Below are positions 7,830 to 15,278 of a DNA stretch of 34,315 nt, piece by piece. Source of the DNA: Candidatus Thorarchaeota archaeon (GTDB taxonomy: Archaea; Asgardarchaeota; Thorarchaeia; Thorarchaeales; Thorarchaeaceae). The notes under the pieces were generated by a model, which was given only the letters and a program-made list of their open reading frames with translations, was not told the DNA's origin and searched no databases. Each line of letters starts with the position of its first letter. Position 1 is the stretch's first letter. The stretch spans positions 1 to 34,315 of the forward strand of contig JAEORG010000259.1 in the NCBI GenBank assembly GCA_016841005.1. The letters are read 5' to 3'. Position numbers and translations under genes: made by a program.

Positions 7830-8297
7830 ATGAATAAGAAAATCGAAGTTGAAAATACAAAAATTGAGAATTTGAGTCCAAGGATGTCCAATGTCAATGT
7901 GATATTCTTAGTAATTGACAAGACGGAACCTAGAAAGATTGTGTCTCGACGAAACGGTAGAACAGATTACATCTGTGATGCTTTAGTCGGTGACGAAACA
8001 GGTACTGTGATTATCTCACTCTGGAATGACACAATCGATCAGTTCGAGGTTGGAAAGACCTATCGAGTTAGAAATTGTTACACTGGAACATATAGAGAGG
8101 AGCTACGCCTTAAGATAGGTCGATACAGTGTCATCGAAGAATCAGACCATCTGATAAAGCATGTAAATATGGATGCTAATGTATCACCTGTGACTGGATC
8201 GAAGTATACCAATCTGGATCAGGATTATTTTGTTGGACGAATGGGATATGATCTCTATGCAAGTACAGGTTCTCAAAGGAAAGGAGGTCGTTACTAA
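7830..8297 (+). CDS. Single OB-fold ssDNA-binding protein (RPA/SOSS-B-like)
   Basis: A 155-residue archaeal SSB of the single-OB type related to RPA and human SOSS-B. The OB fold covers about residues 11-108: KIENLSPRMSNVNVIFLVI opens the barrel, DALVGDETGTVIISLWND is the typical strand pair with the conserved W, and GKTYRVRNCYTGTYREELRLKIGR closes it. The tail after residue 110 is short and flexible, lacking a bacterial-type acidic tip. It protects single-stranded DNA in replication and repair. Its stop codon overlaps the start of the BON gene (TAATG), so the two are translationally coupled, an unusual partnership for an SSB. Confidence 0.85.
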   Translation: MNKKIEVENTKIENLSPRMSNVNVIFLVIDKTEPRKIVSRRNGRTDYICDALVGDETGTVIISLWNDTIDQFEVGKTYRVRNCYTGTYREELRLKIGRYSVIEESDHLIKHVNMDANVSPVTGSKYTNLDQDYFVGRMGYDLYASTGSQRKGGRY

Positions 8298-9022
8298 TGA
8301 AAGACATGGATGAGAAACTAAAGAAGAGAATTGTAGATCAACTGTATTGGGACAGCAGGGTTGATGTATCAACTGTAAACGTTGATGTGACAGGGAGAAA
8401 GGTCACCATAACAGGCACGGTACCGAATTTCGCAGCATCCGAAGTTGTTCTCTTTACAGCTTGGAATACCCAAGGTATTGTTGGAGTGGACAATCAGTTA
8501 GAAGTACGTTACCCTGACTCTCTACAACCACCACCAGACAAGACGATAAAGGAAAGAATTGAACATCTTATCCACTGGAATGAGAACTTGTATGGAAAAG
8601 AAGTAGAGTTGAACGTAGATTCAGGTATTGTTGAACTTGAAGGTGTAGTTGATTCGTACTGGAAGAAAATCAAACTCAGAGACTTAGCATCTCATGTCTT
8701 CGGCGTTGTGAAGATAGTTGACAAAATATCTGTCGTACCATCAAGAAAATCGACAGATAAGGCTATTGCGGAGAAAATCATGTCCTGCATGGAGAGAAAC
8801 GATTTCATTGTCGCAGATACAATTGATGTGGTTGTAAAGAATGGAATAGTGACTCTCAAGGGAGATGTCAGTAGTTGGATCATTGGTCAGATTGTGCTAA
8901 ATTGTGCTGAAAACACAACTGGTGTAATAGAAATCAACAATGAAATCATTGTTGATGCCCCTGAGGCAGACTTGGGATTGCTTGGGAATCTTGCTAGAAA
9001 GGTCAAGGAAGTGACAGGATAG
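8297..9022 (+). CDS. Triple BON-domain protein, paralog of the minus-strand copy
   Basis: This 241-residue protein contains three BON modules, like its paralog at 6185-6850, plus a C-terminal extension (DAPEADLGLLGNLARKVKEVTG) the paralog lacks. The N-terminal region shares DQLYWDSRVD and the second module has DSYWKKIKL. GGAGGT at 8283-8288 lies eight bases before the ATG, which overlaps the SSB stop by one base; an in-frame ATG nine bases later is also possible. There is no signal peptide. Paralogs flanking a GTPase and an SSB, with a shared palindrome, point to duplication and joint control. The function is unknown beyond BON-type ligand or membrane binding. Confidence 0.85.
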   Translation: MKDMDEKLKKRIVDQLYWDSRVDVSTVNVDVTGRKVTITGTVPNFAASEVVLFTAWNTQGIVGVDNQLEVRYPDSLQPPPDKTIKERIEHLIHWNENLYGKEVELNVDSGIVELEGVVDSYWKKIKLRDLASHVFGVVKIVDKISVVPSRKSTDKAIAEKIMSCMERNDFIVADTIDVVVKNGIVTLKGDVSSWIIGQIVLNCAENTTGVIEINNEIIVDAPEADLGLLGNLARKVKEVTG

Positions 9023-9131
9023 AATTCCAATGAGATAGTAAATCATAATCCTCATCCTTGTGATAATGTTAAGATTTGACGGTATTGTAGAATATATAAT
9101 CATCAAATCATTATTGTAGCTATGATGTAAG

Positions 9132-10067
9132 ATGACAGATAGTTTCAAGAATTTTGATGTAGCAGTTATCGGTGGAGGTCCCGCTGGACTTTCCGCTGGA
9201 ATAATCTCTGCATATAAGGGACTCAAGACAGCAATATTCGAAGGAGGAACCTGGGGAGGTCTTTTGTCAACCATTTATCCCTACAAACACATCTTCAACT
9301 ATCCAGGTGTTCCAAAGATATTGGCTTCACATCTTGTTGCAGAGTGGGTTAGGCAGAGTGCAGATCTTAATGCCTATCTCATTCCAGAACGAGTGACAGA
9401 TTTGACAAAGGACAAGGTCATTACTACTGTTGAGGGTAGCTATTCTGCGAAGGTACTAGTGATTGCCACTGGAATGCGACCAAACCTATTAGGAATTCCA
9501 GGTGAACAAGAATTTTCTAGAAAAGATCGTGGAGTCTATCCTTATGTCACAGAACCTGCATTCTTCAGAGATAAGAAAGTCCTAGTTGTGGGCGGAGGAG
9601 ATACTGCTCTAGATGCGGTAGTTGATGCACACAAAGTCACAAGTCAGATATGGATTGCTCATCGACGAGATGCGTTTCGAGCAGCTGAAACAACTGTTGC
9701 GAAGGTGCAAGAAGAAAAGATGGCTACAATCTTCTTTGATACTGAGTTGATTGAGATTGGTGGTGATACAGAGGTATCGTGGACGACACTTCGAAACAAT
9801 AAGAGCGGTGATGTTCAGAAACTGGATGTTGACCGTGTGATTATTGCTGTGGGTTTAGTACCAAATACTGAGATATTTGCTAATCTCAATCTGGAGATGA
9901 ATGGAAAATTCATCAAAACAGATGAACAAATGCGAACCAACGTTGAGGGAATTTTTGCAGCAGGTGATATTGTATCAGTATATCAACTAGCAACTATAGC
10001 CGCAGCACAAGGTGCTCTGGCTGCGCATAATGCATACAAATACATCAGAAAACCCTACTGGGCATAG
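9132..10067 (+). CDS. Thioredoxin-reductase-like FAD/NADPH oxidoreductase without any cysteine
   Basis: A two-dinucleotide-domain flavoprotein of 311 residues. The FAD site is VIGGGPAG (residues 13-19) with GIFAAGDI near 273-280; the second dinucleotide site is VVGGGDTALD at 152-161, followed by HRRDAFRA (177-184), the arginine pair that marks NADPH preference. Thioredoxin reductases carry CxxC just before the second site; here that stretch is RGVYPYVTEPAFF, and the whole protein has no Cys. It therefore cannot be a disulfide reductase. The family offers ferredoxin/flavodoxin-NADP reductase of the YumC type as the closest known cysteine-free alternative. It stands alone with its own AT-rich upstream region. 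Confidence 0.85.
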   Translation: MTDSFKNFDVAVIGGGPAGLSAGIISAYKGLKTAIFEGGTWGGLLSTIYPYKHIFNYPGVPKILASHLVAEWVRQSADLNAYLIPERVTDLTKDKVITTVEGSYSAKVLVIATGMRPNLLGIPGEQEFSRKDRGVYPYVTEPAFFRDKKVLVVGGGDTALDAVVDAHKVTSQIWIAHRRDAFRAAETTVAKVQEEKMATIFFDTELIEIGGDTEVSWTTLRNNKSGDVQKLDVDRVIIAVGLVPNTEIFANLNLEMNGKFIKTDEQMRTNVEGIFAAGDIVSVYQLATIAAAQGALAAHNAYKYIRKPYWA

Positions 10068-10096
10068 TCTGATAATCGATTGAGCTCGGAAGACTG

Positions 10097-10318
10097 TTAG
10101 ATTAGATCTAAGAACTCATCAATTACTCGTTCAATGAAAACGGGGTCATTGTAAAGATATGAATGCCCACTAATACGGATAAGGTTCAGAACATCTTCTC
10201 GGTTCTTTAGTTCTAGATTTAATTCCATGCATAATGAGATGAGCCTCGCTACCTCTTGATCAACACATAAGAAACAGGTATCAGTCCCTTCCACACTCGA
10301 TTTGGTATCTTCTGTCAA
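10097..10318 (-). CDS. Small 73-residue protein, second gene of an operator-controlled pair
   Basis: I do not recognise this protein. It has a CFLC pair near residue 15, an amphipathic helical middle (VARLISLCMELNLELKNRE) and an acidic end. It starts 16 bases after the upstream minus-strand gene, so the two form an operon. The promoter of that operon carries the same palindrome core as the FTR1 iron permease gene, which suggests an iron- or metal-linked role. Confidence 0.55.
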   Translation of the reverse strand: MTEDTKSSVEGTDTCFLCVDQEVARLISLCMELNLELKNREDVLNLIRISGHSYLYNDPVFIERVIDEFLDLI

Positions 10319-10334
10319 TTAGTCATCACATGTT

Positions 10335-10571
10335 CTAGTCTTTGCAAACCTCAACAGCTCTCAAAATATTCGTGCTACCCAAAGTAGCAGTTTTGATTGA
10401 AACTGGGTTTTTGCGTTCCAGGGTTTGAATTTCCGTGTTTGCATCGACCTTCAATTGAATATGCTCACAGCTCTCTGAATCTTCGACTATAATGTAACCA
10501 TATTCCTTTTCAGTTCCAGCAATGACACTTGTTTGGTTTGATACGATTGTTCCTTTGATTCGATCGATCAT
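10335..10571 (-). CDS. Small beta-rich protein, first gene of an operator-controlled pair
   Basis: A 78-residue protein with alternating short strands (RIKGTIVSNQTSVIAGT, YGYIIVED, EHIQLKVD), which looks like a small beta-barrel or OB-like fold; no family is recognised. Two cysteines lie at SCEH and EVCKD. The start ATG is preceded by the operator TTAACTATTGTTAA at 10615-10628, which lies between a minus-strand TATA element (10633-10640) and the expected transcription start. The same core occurs at the FTR1 promoter, so this pair probably belongs to one metal regulon with it. Confidence 0.55.
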   Translation of the reverse strand: MIDRIKGTIVSNQTSVIAGTEKEYGYIIVEDSESCEHIQLKVDANTEIQTLERKNPVSIKTATLGSTNILRAVEVCKD

Positions 10572-10614
10572 ATTTCACATAACTCTCCATTTCTAATCTA
10601 GTTAGAACTGATTG

Positions 10615-10640
10615 TTAACTATTGTTAAATATCATATAAG
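10615..10640 (-). promoter_or_regulatory. Promoter with TTAAC-TATT-GTTAA operator
   Basis: On the minus strand CTTATATG (10640-10633) is a good TATA element. Five bases downstream is a 14-bp sequence with a 5-bp inverted repeat (TTAAC, spacer of four, GTTAA; 10615-10628). Its 14 bases are the exact reverse complement of the core at 24626-24639. Position between TATA and transcription start fits repression. Confidence 0.6.
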
Positions 10641-10702
10641 ACCTGTTATGTGTGATAATCTTCTGGAATGGTAGAAACAATTGTTTTGAAGAAATTACCC
10701 TT

Positions 10703-11314
10703 TTATTGAATAATTGCTCGAAGAATCTCGATAAGAGACTCAATGAAGGATTCATCGTTCCCAAAATACTCCGGAAACATAATTTGATAGGTCATCAGGG
10801 TACCTATTATCCTCTCTATCTTCTTTTCGTGCCCTTTGATGTCAATTGAATTATCTGGGAATTGTTTTGATATGATCGCAATGAAATCGACAAACACCTT
10901 CCATCCCTGTTGCATAGTATCCTGAGATTCATACGATTCGACTACTTCTTGGTATTGTTGTAAGTCACCCAACATTTCTGTCTGAACAGCTGCGAGTAGG
11001 TGTCTATCTTTTCGACGGACTTGTAGGACAGTCTTGAAGATCCTCTGCAAAGCTTGATCGAAATCTCTAGCTCCTCTGAGTATATCTTGATTCTCCACCA
11101 ATTCTTTGTTATTCTCTAATGCATCCTTTTGCATCTGAGTTAGAATTTCAACCAAGATAGAGGTCTTCCCCTTTGGAAAATGGTAGTATAAGGTACCAAC
11201 ACTTACTTTTGCCATGTAGGCGATATCATTCACATTCAGGTTTGAATAACCTCTCTCTCTAATTGCCTTTTCAGCTGTTTCAAGAATTCTCTGTTTCGCC
11301 TTTGATTCTCTCAT
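10703..11314 (-). CDS. TetR/AcrR-family transcriptional repressor
   Basis: A 203-residue TetR-type regulator. The N-terminal DNA-binding domain is typical: KQRILETAEKAIRERGYSNLNVNDIAYMAKVSVGTLYYHFPKGKTSIL, with the recognition helix around VSVGTLYYHF. The C-terminal two-thirds is the all-helical ligand-binding domain, with no close family match I can name. It is divergent from a methyltransferase gene, and the spacer carries two copies of a 17-bp palindrome of the kind TetR dimers bind, so it most likely represses both itself and the methyltransferase. Its ligand may be a substrate or product of that enzyme (inference). Confidence 0.9.
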   Translation of the reverse strand: MRESKAKQRILETAEKAIRERGYSNLNVNDIAYMAKVSVGTLYYHFPKGKTSILVEILTQMQKDALENNKELVENQDILRGARDFDQALQRIFKTVLQVRRKDRHLLAAVQTEMLGDLQQYQEVVESYESQDTMQQGWKVFVDFIAIISKQFPDNSIDIKGHEKKIERIIGTLMTYQIMFPEYFGNDESFIESLIEILRAIIQ

Positions 11315-11353
11315 CTTGATAGAGATAGGTCACTATCATGATATAATGATTTT

Positions 11354-11370
11354 GAATTCGAGTCGGATTC
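11354..11370. promoter_or_regulatory. TetR-type operator O1
   Basis: GAATTCGAGTCGGATTC is a 17-bp palindrome around a central G with one mismatched pair. It lies just upstream of a minus-strand TATA-like ATTATATCA (11339-11347) that would serve the TetR gene. It matches the second copy at 11401-11417 in 15 of 17 positions. Confidence 0.65.
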
Positions 11371-11400
11371 GAAAGGTTCATAAGGATTTAGGAAAATATA

Positions 11401-11417
11401 GAATTCGAATCGAATTC
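11401..11417. promoter_or_regulatory. TetR-type operator O2
   Basis: GAATTCGAATCGAATTC is a perfect 17-bp palindrome around a central A. It follows directly after the plus-strand TATA-like AAAATATA (11393-11400), so a bound repressor would cover the methyltransferase transcription start. Its centre is 47 bp from that of O1. Confidence 0.7.
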
Positions 11418-11438
11418 GAATATTGAGATGTTTTCACA

Positions 11439-12251
11439 ATGACACGATTAAGTAGAAAGGAAGTAGCAACCCTTGGAATCTATGATTTCTTGGGATATAT
11501 CGGTTCATTTGATTCTCCATACATTGGAGGTCTTGCAGGTACACTGAAACTAATTGATAGATTAAACATTCAACAAGACTCAGAGTTTAGTGTGCTTGAG
11601 ATTGGGTGTGCTATTGGCTATACAAGTTGTATGATAGCAGAGAGATATGGATGCCAGGTAACTGGAATTGATATCTCTGACATACTGATTGATATAGCGA
11701 AACAACGTGCGAAATCTCGCGGTCTGACTAATGCTCATTTTCAGGTTGCGGATGCAATGAATCTTCCATTTGATGATGACTCATTTGATGCAGTATATGC
11801 AGTGGCTCTGACAGGACTATTACCTCAGAAAGACCTGGCACTTAAGGAATTTGAAAGGGTGTTAAAGCCTGGTGGAACAATTGGTACTCTAGATCTCTTT
11901 GCAAAGGACATGTCGAATACCGAATTCGTAGATGGGATTAGTGCTGCAATGGGAGCTATGCTCGGAGCAGACGTGTCGATACTTGATATCGATCAATGGC
12001 GGAGTGTTTTCGAGAACACTGGACTTGCTAAAATTGAAGTTGAAGAATCATATGAAGGAGTATTTGAAAATCCCCGCAGTCGCTCTAATGCTACCAAAGC
12101 TACTTTGAAACTCCTCTATCATATGATAATTAATGGGGCTATAAGACGACGAATATCAAAACTATTGAAAATTAGAAAGACTGTATCTCTAGAAAGTAAT
12201 GATGAATACCAACATGTAGGTTATCTTGTATTCTCTGGTAAAAAACCGTAG
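11439..12251 (+). CDS. Class I SAM-dependent methyltransferase
   Basis: A 270-residue methyltransferase of the UbiE/Methyltransf_11 type. Motif I is VLEIGCAIGYTS (G-C-A-I-G in place of GxGxG), followed by VTGIDIS (acidic ribose-binding residue), VADAMNLPFDDDSFDAVYAV and VLKPGGTIGTLD. The N-terminal 40 residues (GIYDFLGYIGSFDSPYIGG) and the C-terminal basic region (RRRISKLLKIRK) probably shape the substrate site. The ATG follows the operator O2 by 21 bases, with no strong ribosome site, so the mRNA has a very short leader. Control by the divergent TetR gene suggests a small-molecule or toxic substrate. The substrate cannot be read from the sequence. Confidence 0.85.
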   Translation: MTRLSRKEVATLGIYDFLGYIGSFDSPYIGGLAGTLKLIDRLNIQQDSEFSVLEIGCAIGYTSCMIAERYGCQVTGIDISDILIDIAKQRAKSRGLTNAHFQVADAMNLPFDDDSFDAVYAVALTGLLPQKDLALKEFERVLKPGGTIGTLDLFAKDMSNTEFVDGISAAMGAMLGADVSILDIDQWRSVFENTGLAKIEVEESYEGVFENPRSRSNATKATLKLLYHMIINGAIRRRISKLLKIRKTVSLESNDEYQHVGYLVFSGKKP

Positions 12252-12287
12252 AATAACAACTGAACCAGAATGTATTTGATTTAAGAT

Positions 12288-12307
12288 AGAGCGATCACAA
12301 TTGCTCT
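12288..12307 (+). terminator. Hairpin downstream of the methyltransferase gene
   Basis: AGAGCGAT, loop CACA, ATTGCTCT forms an 8-bp stem with one G-U pair, 37 bases after the stop codon. It may mark the 3' end of that transcript. No long T run follows, so the call is weak. Confidence 0.3.
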
Positions 12308-12338
12308 CAAATCCACTTTACAAAGATAGATGCTCATG

Positions 12339-12346
12339 TTTATATG
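12339..12346 (+). promoter_or_regulatory. TATA element for the small zinc-protein cluster
   Basis: TTTATATG is a good archaeal TATA sequence with nothing else to serve it except the run of small genes starting at 12512. It predicts transcription start near 12370 and a leader of about 140 bases. Confidence 0.4.
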
Positions 12347-12511
12347 CGCCTAAGATAATCGTTTCATGCACAACGTGAGAAAGGAAGAAACAGGCTAGCA
12401 TTACATAATATTGATTCCAGACTATATTTTCTGGTGTTTGACCTTCTTTTTTTCAGAAATTACAGTTTAGTGTCCTACCTAAACTATACTCACAAGAGCA
12501 GGATACAGATA

Positions 12512-12667
12512 ATGGAAAAAGTGAAAATCAATTCGAAAGTCGGATACAATAGAAATCGAGTCATGAATGGTCAAGGACCACATAACATGTTGAAAATGAT
12601 ACAACAGAAATTGTTGAGAAAAATAGCTAGAGAAGAAGTCGCGGAAACTGGTTCTGACTTACAATAG
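12512..12667 (+). CDS. Small basic 51-residue protein
   Basis: The frame is open further upstream, but ATG 12512 (MEKVKINSKVGYNRNRV) is the likely start, behind AGGAT. The protein is basic in the middle (LKMIQQKLLRKIAREE) and has an acidic, polar tail; no family is recognised. It is followed 49 bases later by another short gene with a strong ribosome site. Confidence 0.4.
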   Translation: MEKVKINSKVGYNRNRVMNGQGPHNMLKMIQQKLLRKIAREEVAETGSDLQ

Positions 12668-12716
12668 GAGTTAGAAGTAATAGTTAATTCAAGCAGAAAC
12701 ATACAGAGGTGAAAAA

Positions 12717-12848
12717 ATGAGTACAACATTATATGATCATTGCACATGCGGCCACAAACGAGCGAAGCATTCTGATTTTAATAACGAATGCACGAGATGT
12801 GAGTGTGTACAATTCTCAAGAAATATTCGTATAGAAACCCCAGCGTAA
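12717..12848 (+). CDS. Small zinc-binding protein, C-x-CGH...C-x2-C-x-C type
   Basis: A 43-residue protein preceded by AGGTG seven bases upstream of the ATG. The cysteines and histidines form a compact zinc knuckle: HCTCGHKRAKH near residue 8, then ECTRCECVQF near residue 24. Small archaeal proteins with the pattern CxCGHxxxxH...CxxCxCxxF are familiar, but their role is unknown to me. It is too short for routine gene calling. A second, broken zinc-ribbon gene follows it. Confidence 0.6.
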   Translation: MSTTLYDHCTCGHKRAKHSDFNNECTRCECVQFSRNIRIETPA

Positions 12849-12954
12849 GAGATGAGTACTAGGAAATAATGAAGTTTCTAGAATGTGCTTATAGTCCCCA
12901 TGGTATATTGTTCCAAAGGACTATCAGCAGCATATTGTTACTTGGTGATGATGA

Positions 12955-13103
12955 TTTGATAAATGTCCACATTGTGAAGGTATGCTTTTTGAGATGGATA
13001 GAGAATTCTTAGCAGTTCAGAAAAAAATGTGAAAGGTCTTCATTTACAATGTATCAGATGTGAGGAATGGACTAAGAAGAAAATGAAAGTGCAAAGAATG
13101 TGA
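12955..13103 (+). pseudogene. Broken zinc-ribbon gene with frameshift at a 7-A run
   Basis: One frame reads FDKCPHCEGMLFEMDREF and on to QKKM, then stops at 13030. Shifting frame at the A7 run (13021-13027) continues as NVKGLHLQCIRCEEWTKKK to a stop at 13101. Joined, they give a CPHC...CIRC zinc ribbon. There is no start codon in the first frame after the upstream stop at 12952, so a second lesion lies at the 5' end. It could be true decay or sequence error. Confidence 0.45.
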
Positions 13104-13107
13104 AAAA

Positions 13108-13548
13108 ATGATAAAATTCGAAATTAATGTTCTGATTGACCGCCCTATTACTGACGTTTTTGATTATGTGTCTAATACAGAAAACGAACCCCACTGGAAC
13201 TCTGAAGTAGTGGATGTGGAACGAATAGGTACCTGTGAGGACGAACTCAATTGTAAATATAAAATGAAGCGAGTTATTGGTAAGAAGAGAGTTGAGAATA
13301 TCTATCGAGTAACTGAATATAAAGAGAACAAGCTTCTGACGATTAAAACATTAACAGGACCTACTCCCTTTACCTATAGGTATTCCTTTGAACCAATAGG
13401 TAGGAGCACAAGAATTTCACTAAAAGGGAAAGTTAAGGATGAAGGTTTGCCGTTCGAGGCTCGAACCTTTCTTGCATCCCATATGATAAAACTGGGAGTC
13501 ACAAACAATTTTCATACGCTGAAGTCGATTCTTGAATCTATTCGATGA
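13108..13548 (+). CDS. SRPBCC/START-fold ligand-binding protein
   Basis: A 146-residue helix-grip protein of the polyketide cyclase/START-like superfamily. The opening FEINVLIDRPITDVFDYVSNTENEPHWNSEV is the classic first strand and helices, with the W in the expected position, followed by curved-sheet strands (RYSFEPIGRSTRISLKGKV) and the long C-terminal helix. Such proteins bind lipids, hormones or hydrophobic metabolites, or act as cyclases; no catalytic residues point to one option. The ATG at 13108 directly follows the broken zinc-ribbon gene. Confidence 0.8.
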   Translation: MIKFEINVLIDRPITDVFDYVSNTENEPHWNSEVVDVERIGTCEDELNCKYKMKRVIGKKRVENIYRVTEYKENKLLTIKTLTGPTPFTYRYSFEPIGRSTRISLKGKVKDEGLPFEARTFLASHMIKLGVTNNFHTLKSILESIR

Positions 13549-13718
13549 TGACCCGTTTTGATACCTTTCGTAGTTCTTGACAAAATCAGAAAGAATCTTG
13601 GTGTGACTACTGAAATCTAACTGTTGATCATGGGTTTGATGGCCTGGGTTTCGATCTGAATTCCAGTTCTTTGATAGTATTTGGTTTCAAACTTCACTAC
13701 TCAGACTATTGAAATTTA

Positions 13719-13730
13719 GAACACGTGTTC
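13719..13730. promoter_or_regulatory. Palindrome GAACACGTGTTC
   Basis: A perfect 12-bp palindrome in the gene-free gap 13549-13798, about 70 bases upstream of the membrane-anchored protein gene. It is a plausible dimer-binding site. The rest of the gap shows nothing else that I can support. Confidence 0.4.
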
Positions 13731-13798
13731 AAATACTGAAATCATAAGGGTCATTTGTGAAGATGTAAATAATATTCCATTGTGGAGGAGGTGTCTGA

Positions 13799-14389
13799 AT
13801 GAATGATCAGGGGTTCAAGGCGATTTTCCTTGCAATGATTGTGACAATGGGAGTGGCAGCGGCAGCATTTCTGTACTTCAGTAATCCATCAATCGATGCT
13901 ATTGGTAAATCGAATGTCATCTCAATTAGAATTAATGGAAATTCTTCAGACATTATCTTTGATGAATTAATGGATGCTTCAATTGATCGAGATGCTCTTG
14001 GAAATTGGCAGGTTTCTGCATCGTTTCTTGACAACTCAGAGGGATGGGAGTATCCAGAGCCATATGAACGCACCTTCACGATATCGTATGAAAATGTAAG
14101 TGCGATAAGTTATGCACTTATTGCTGGATTAAATCAGACCTATCTTTCAGAAGACACAGAGGCAGAGGTCATGGATCCTTACCCCCACATTGGATTTGAT
14201 ATCGAGATTATCTATTCTGATGGAACATGGATCTATGTTTGCACATTTCAAACAGAAAAAGGACACTTTGTAATGAACAGGGGAAGTGGTACATCTGACC
14301 GTTCTTTAATGGGACCTCTGATGGAACCTGTATCCGCTTTGAATGGGCTTGTGACTATAGTTCAGGCAATCTTTTCAAGTAATATGTAA
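13799..14389 (+). CDS. Membrane-anchored extracytoplasmic protein of unknown function
   Basis: A 196-residue protein with one N-terminal hydrophobic segment (FKAIFLAMIVTMGVAAAAFLYF), probably a signal anchor, and a soluble outer domain rich in beta-strand and acidic residues. It has a single Cys (YVCTF) and several N-x-S/T sites. The start is firm: AGGAGGTG ends five bases before the ATG, the strongest ribosome site in the window. I do not recognise the outer domain. It is a single gene with its own promoter region. Confidence 0.65.
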   Translation: MNDQGFKAIFLAMIVTMGVAAAAFLYFSNPSIDAIGKSNVISIRINGNSSDIIFDELMDASIDRDALGNWQVSASFLDNSEGWEYPEPYERTFTISYENVSAISYALIAGLNQTYLSEDTEAEVMDPYPHIGFDIEIIYSDGTWIYVCTFQTEKGHFVMNRGSGTSDRSLMGPLMEPVSALNGLVTIVQAIFSSNM

Positions 14390-14479
14390 TAATGCATCTA
14401 AAATCTTCACACTTTAAGCCAACCTCAAATGTAAGTTATTTAGAGGCGGCGAACAAGTTTGAAAATCTCTGGGGTTACA

Positions 14480-15235
14480 ATGTCTACAATCAATCTTGCA
14501 ATTGAATGGGGAAACACAGGATTTTGGTACGGCAGAATAATTGGATTATTAGGAACTCATGCGAGAGCACAAACAAAAGATGACCTGCTTTCAATACTTA
14601 GAGATGAATTTGTTTACCACTGTGTGTGGTTGAAACAACATGGTTTCTCTGTAGAGGAAATGGAGCCTGAAAATTGGGTCATCAAGGAAGAAGTACAGGG
14701 TATTAGTGAACTAGGAGAATCAGGAGGAGAAGTTGCTCTATTTGAGTTTGACCAGAGGGAAATCACACCAGACATCTTAGAAGATGCAACTAGCAAGATG
14801 ATTTTCAATAGGAAGGATCTCCTGGATTTATGTCACAGCTTAGATGTGAGGATTATGAAAAGAGTACCTTCTGAAAAGAAAAGAAGCATCGAAGATATTT
14901 TACAACATATCTGTAACGCAGAAGAGTTCTATGTTTCTCGTCTTGGTGAGGAAGCAGATGGTATCTATGAGCACTATCTTGAGATGCCTGTCGTTGATGC
15001 TGATAGACTTCCCATTCTGAAGCGACTTGATACTGTAAGAAATGCTTGCGTCAGAACACTCGTAGACACTCTCCCTGCTAAAGGAAAGGCAATCTTCTAT
15101 CGAGAGGAGTACACCAATTACCCAGAGGAAAAGTGGACTGCACATAAAGTCCTAAGAAGATTCCTCGAACACGAACGGGAACACATCTACAACATTCGCG
15201 AGTACCTCAAGATACCTGAAAGACCATCTCTGTAG
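14480..15235 (+). CDS. HicB-like N-terminal domain fused to a DinB-like four-helix domain
   Basis: From ATG 14480 the first 70 residues (INLAIEWGNTGFWYGRIIGLLGTHARAQTKDDLLSIL) resemble the HicB antitoxin/YcfA-partner fold, here without a DNA-binding tail. Residues about 110-250 form a DinB/DUF664-type bundle with the metal-binding histidine pattern: ILQHICNAEEFY, then RRFLEHEREHIYNIREYL. DinB-like proteins include thiol-dependent transferases and metal hydrolases. An in-frame TTG at 14459, behind GGCGGCG, is an alternative start. No HicA-type toxin lies next to it, so a toxin-antitoxin role is unlikely. Confidence 0.7.
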   Translation: MSTINLAIEWGNTGFWYGRIIGLLGTHARAQTKDDLLSILRDEFVYHCVWLKQHGFSVEEMEPENWVIKEEVQGISELGESGGEVALFEFDQREITPDILEDATSKMIFNRKDLLDLCHSLDVRIMKRVPSEKKRSIEDILQHICNAEEFYVSRLGEEADGIYEHYLEMPVVDADRLPILKRLDTVRNACVRTLVDTLPAKGKAIFYREEYTNYPEEKWTAHKVLRRFLEHEREHIYNIREYLKIPERPSL

Positions 15236-15278
15236 GCTCCACTAAACCGTTTGAACTGATGCTCAAAACGCTGTTTCA

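Noticed and set aside
14480..15235. HicAB toxin-antitoxin locus
   Set aside because: Only the HicB-like fold is present and it is fused to a DinB-like domain; no HicA-type small toxin adjoins it.
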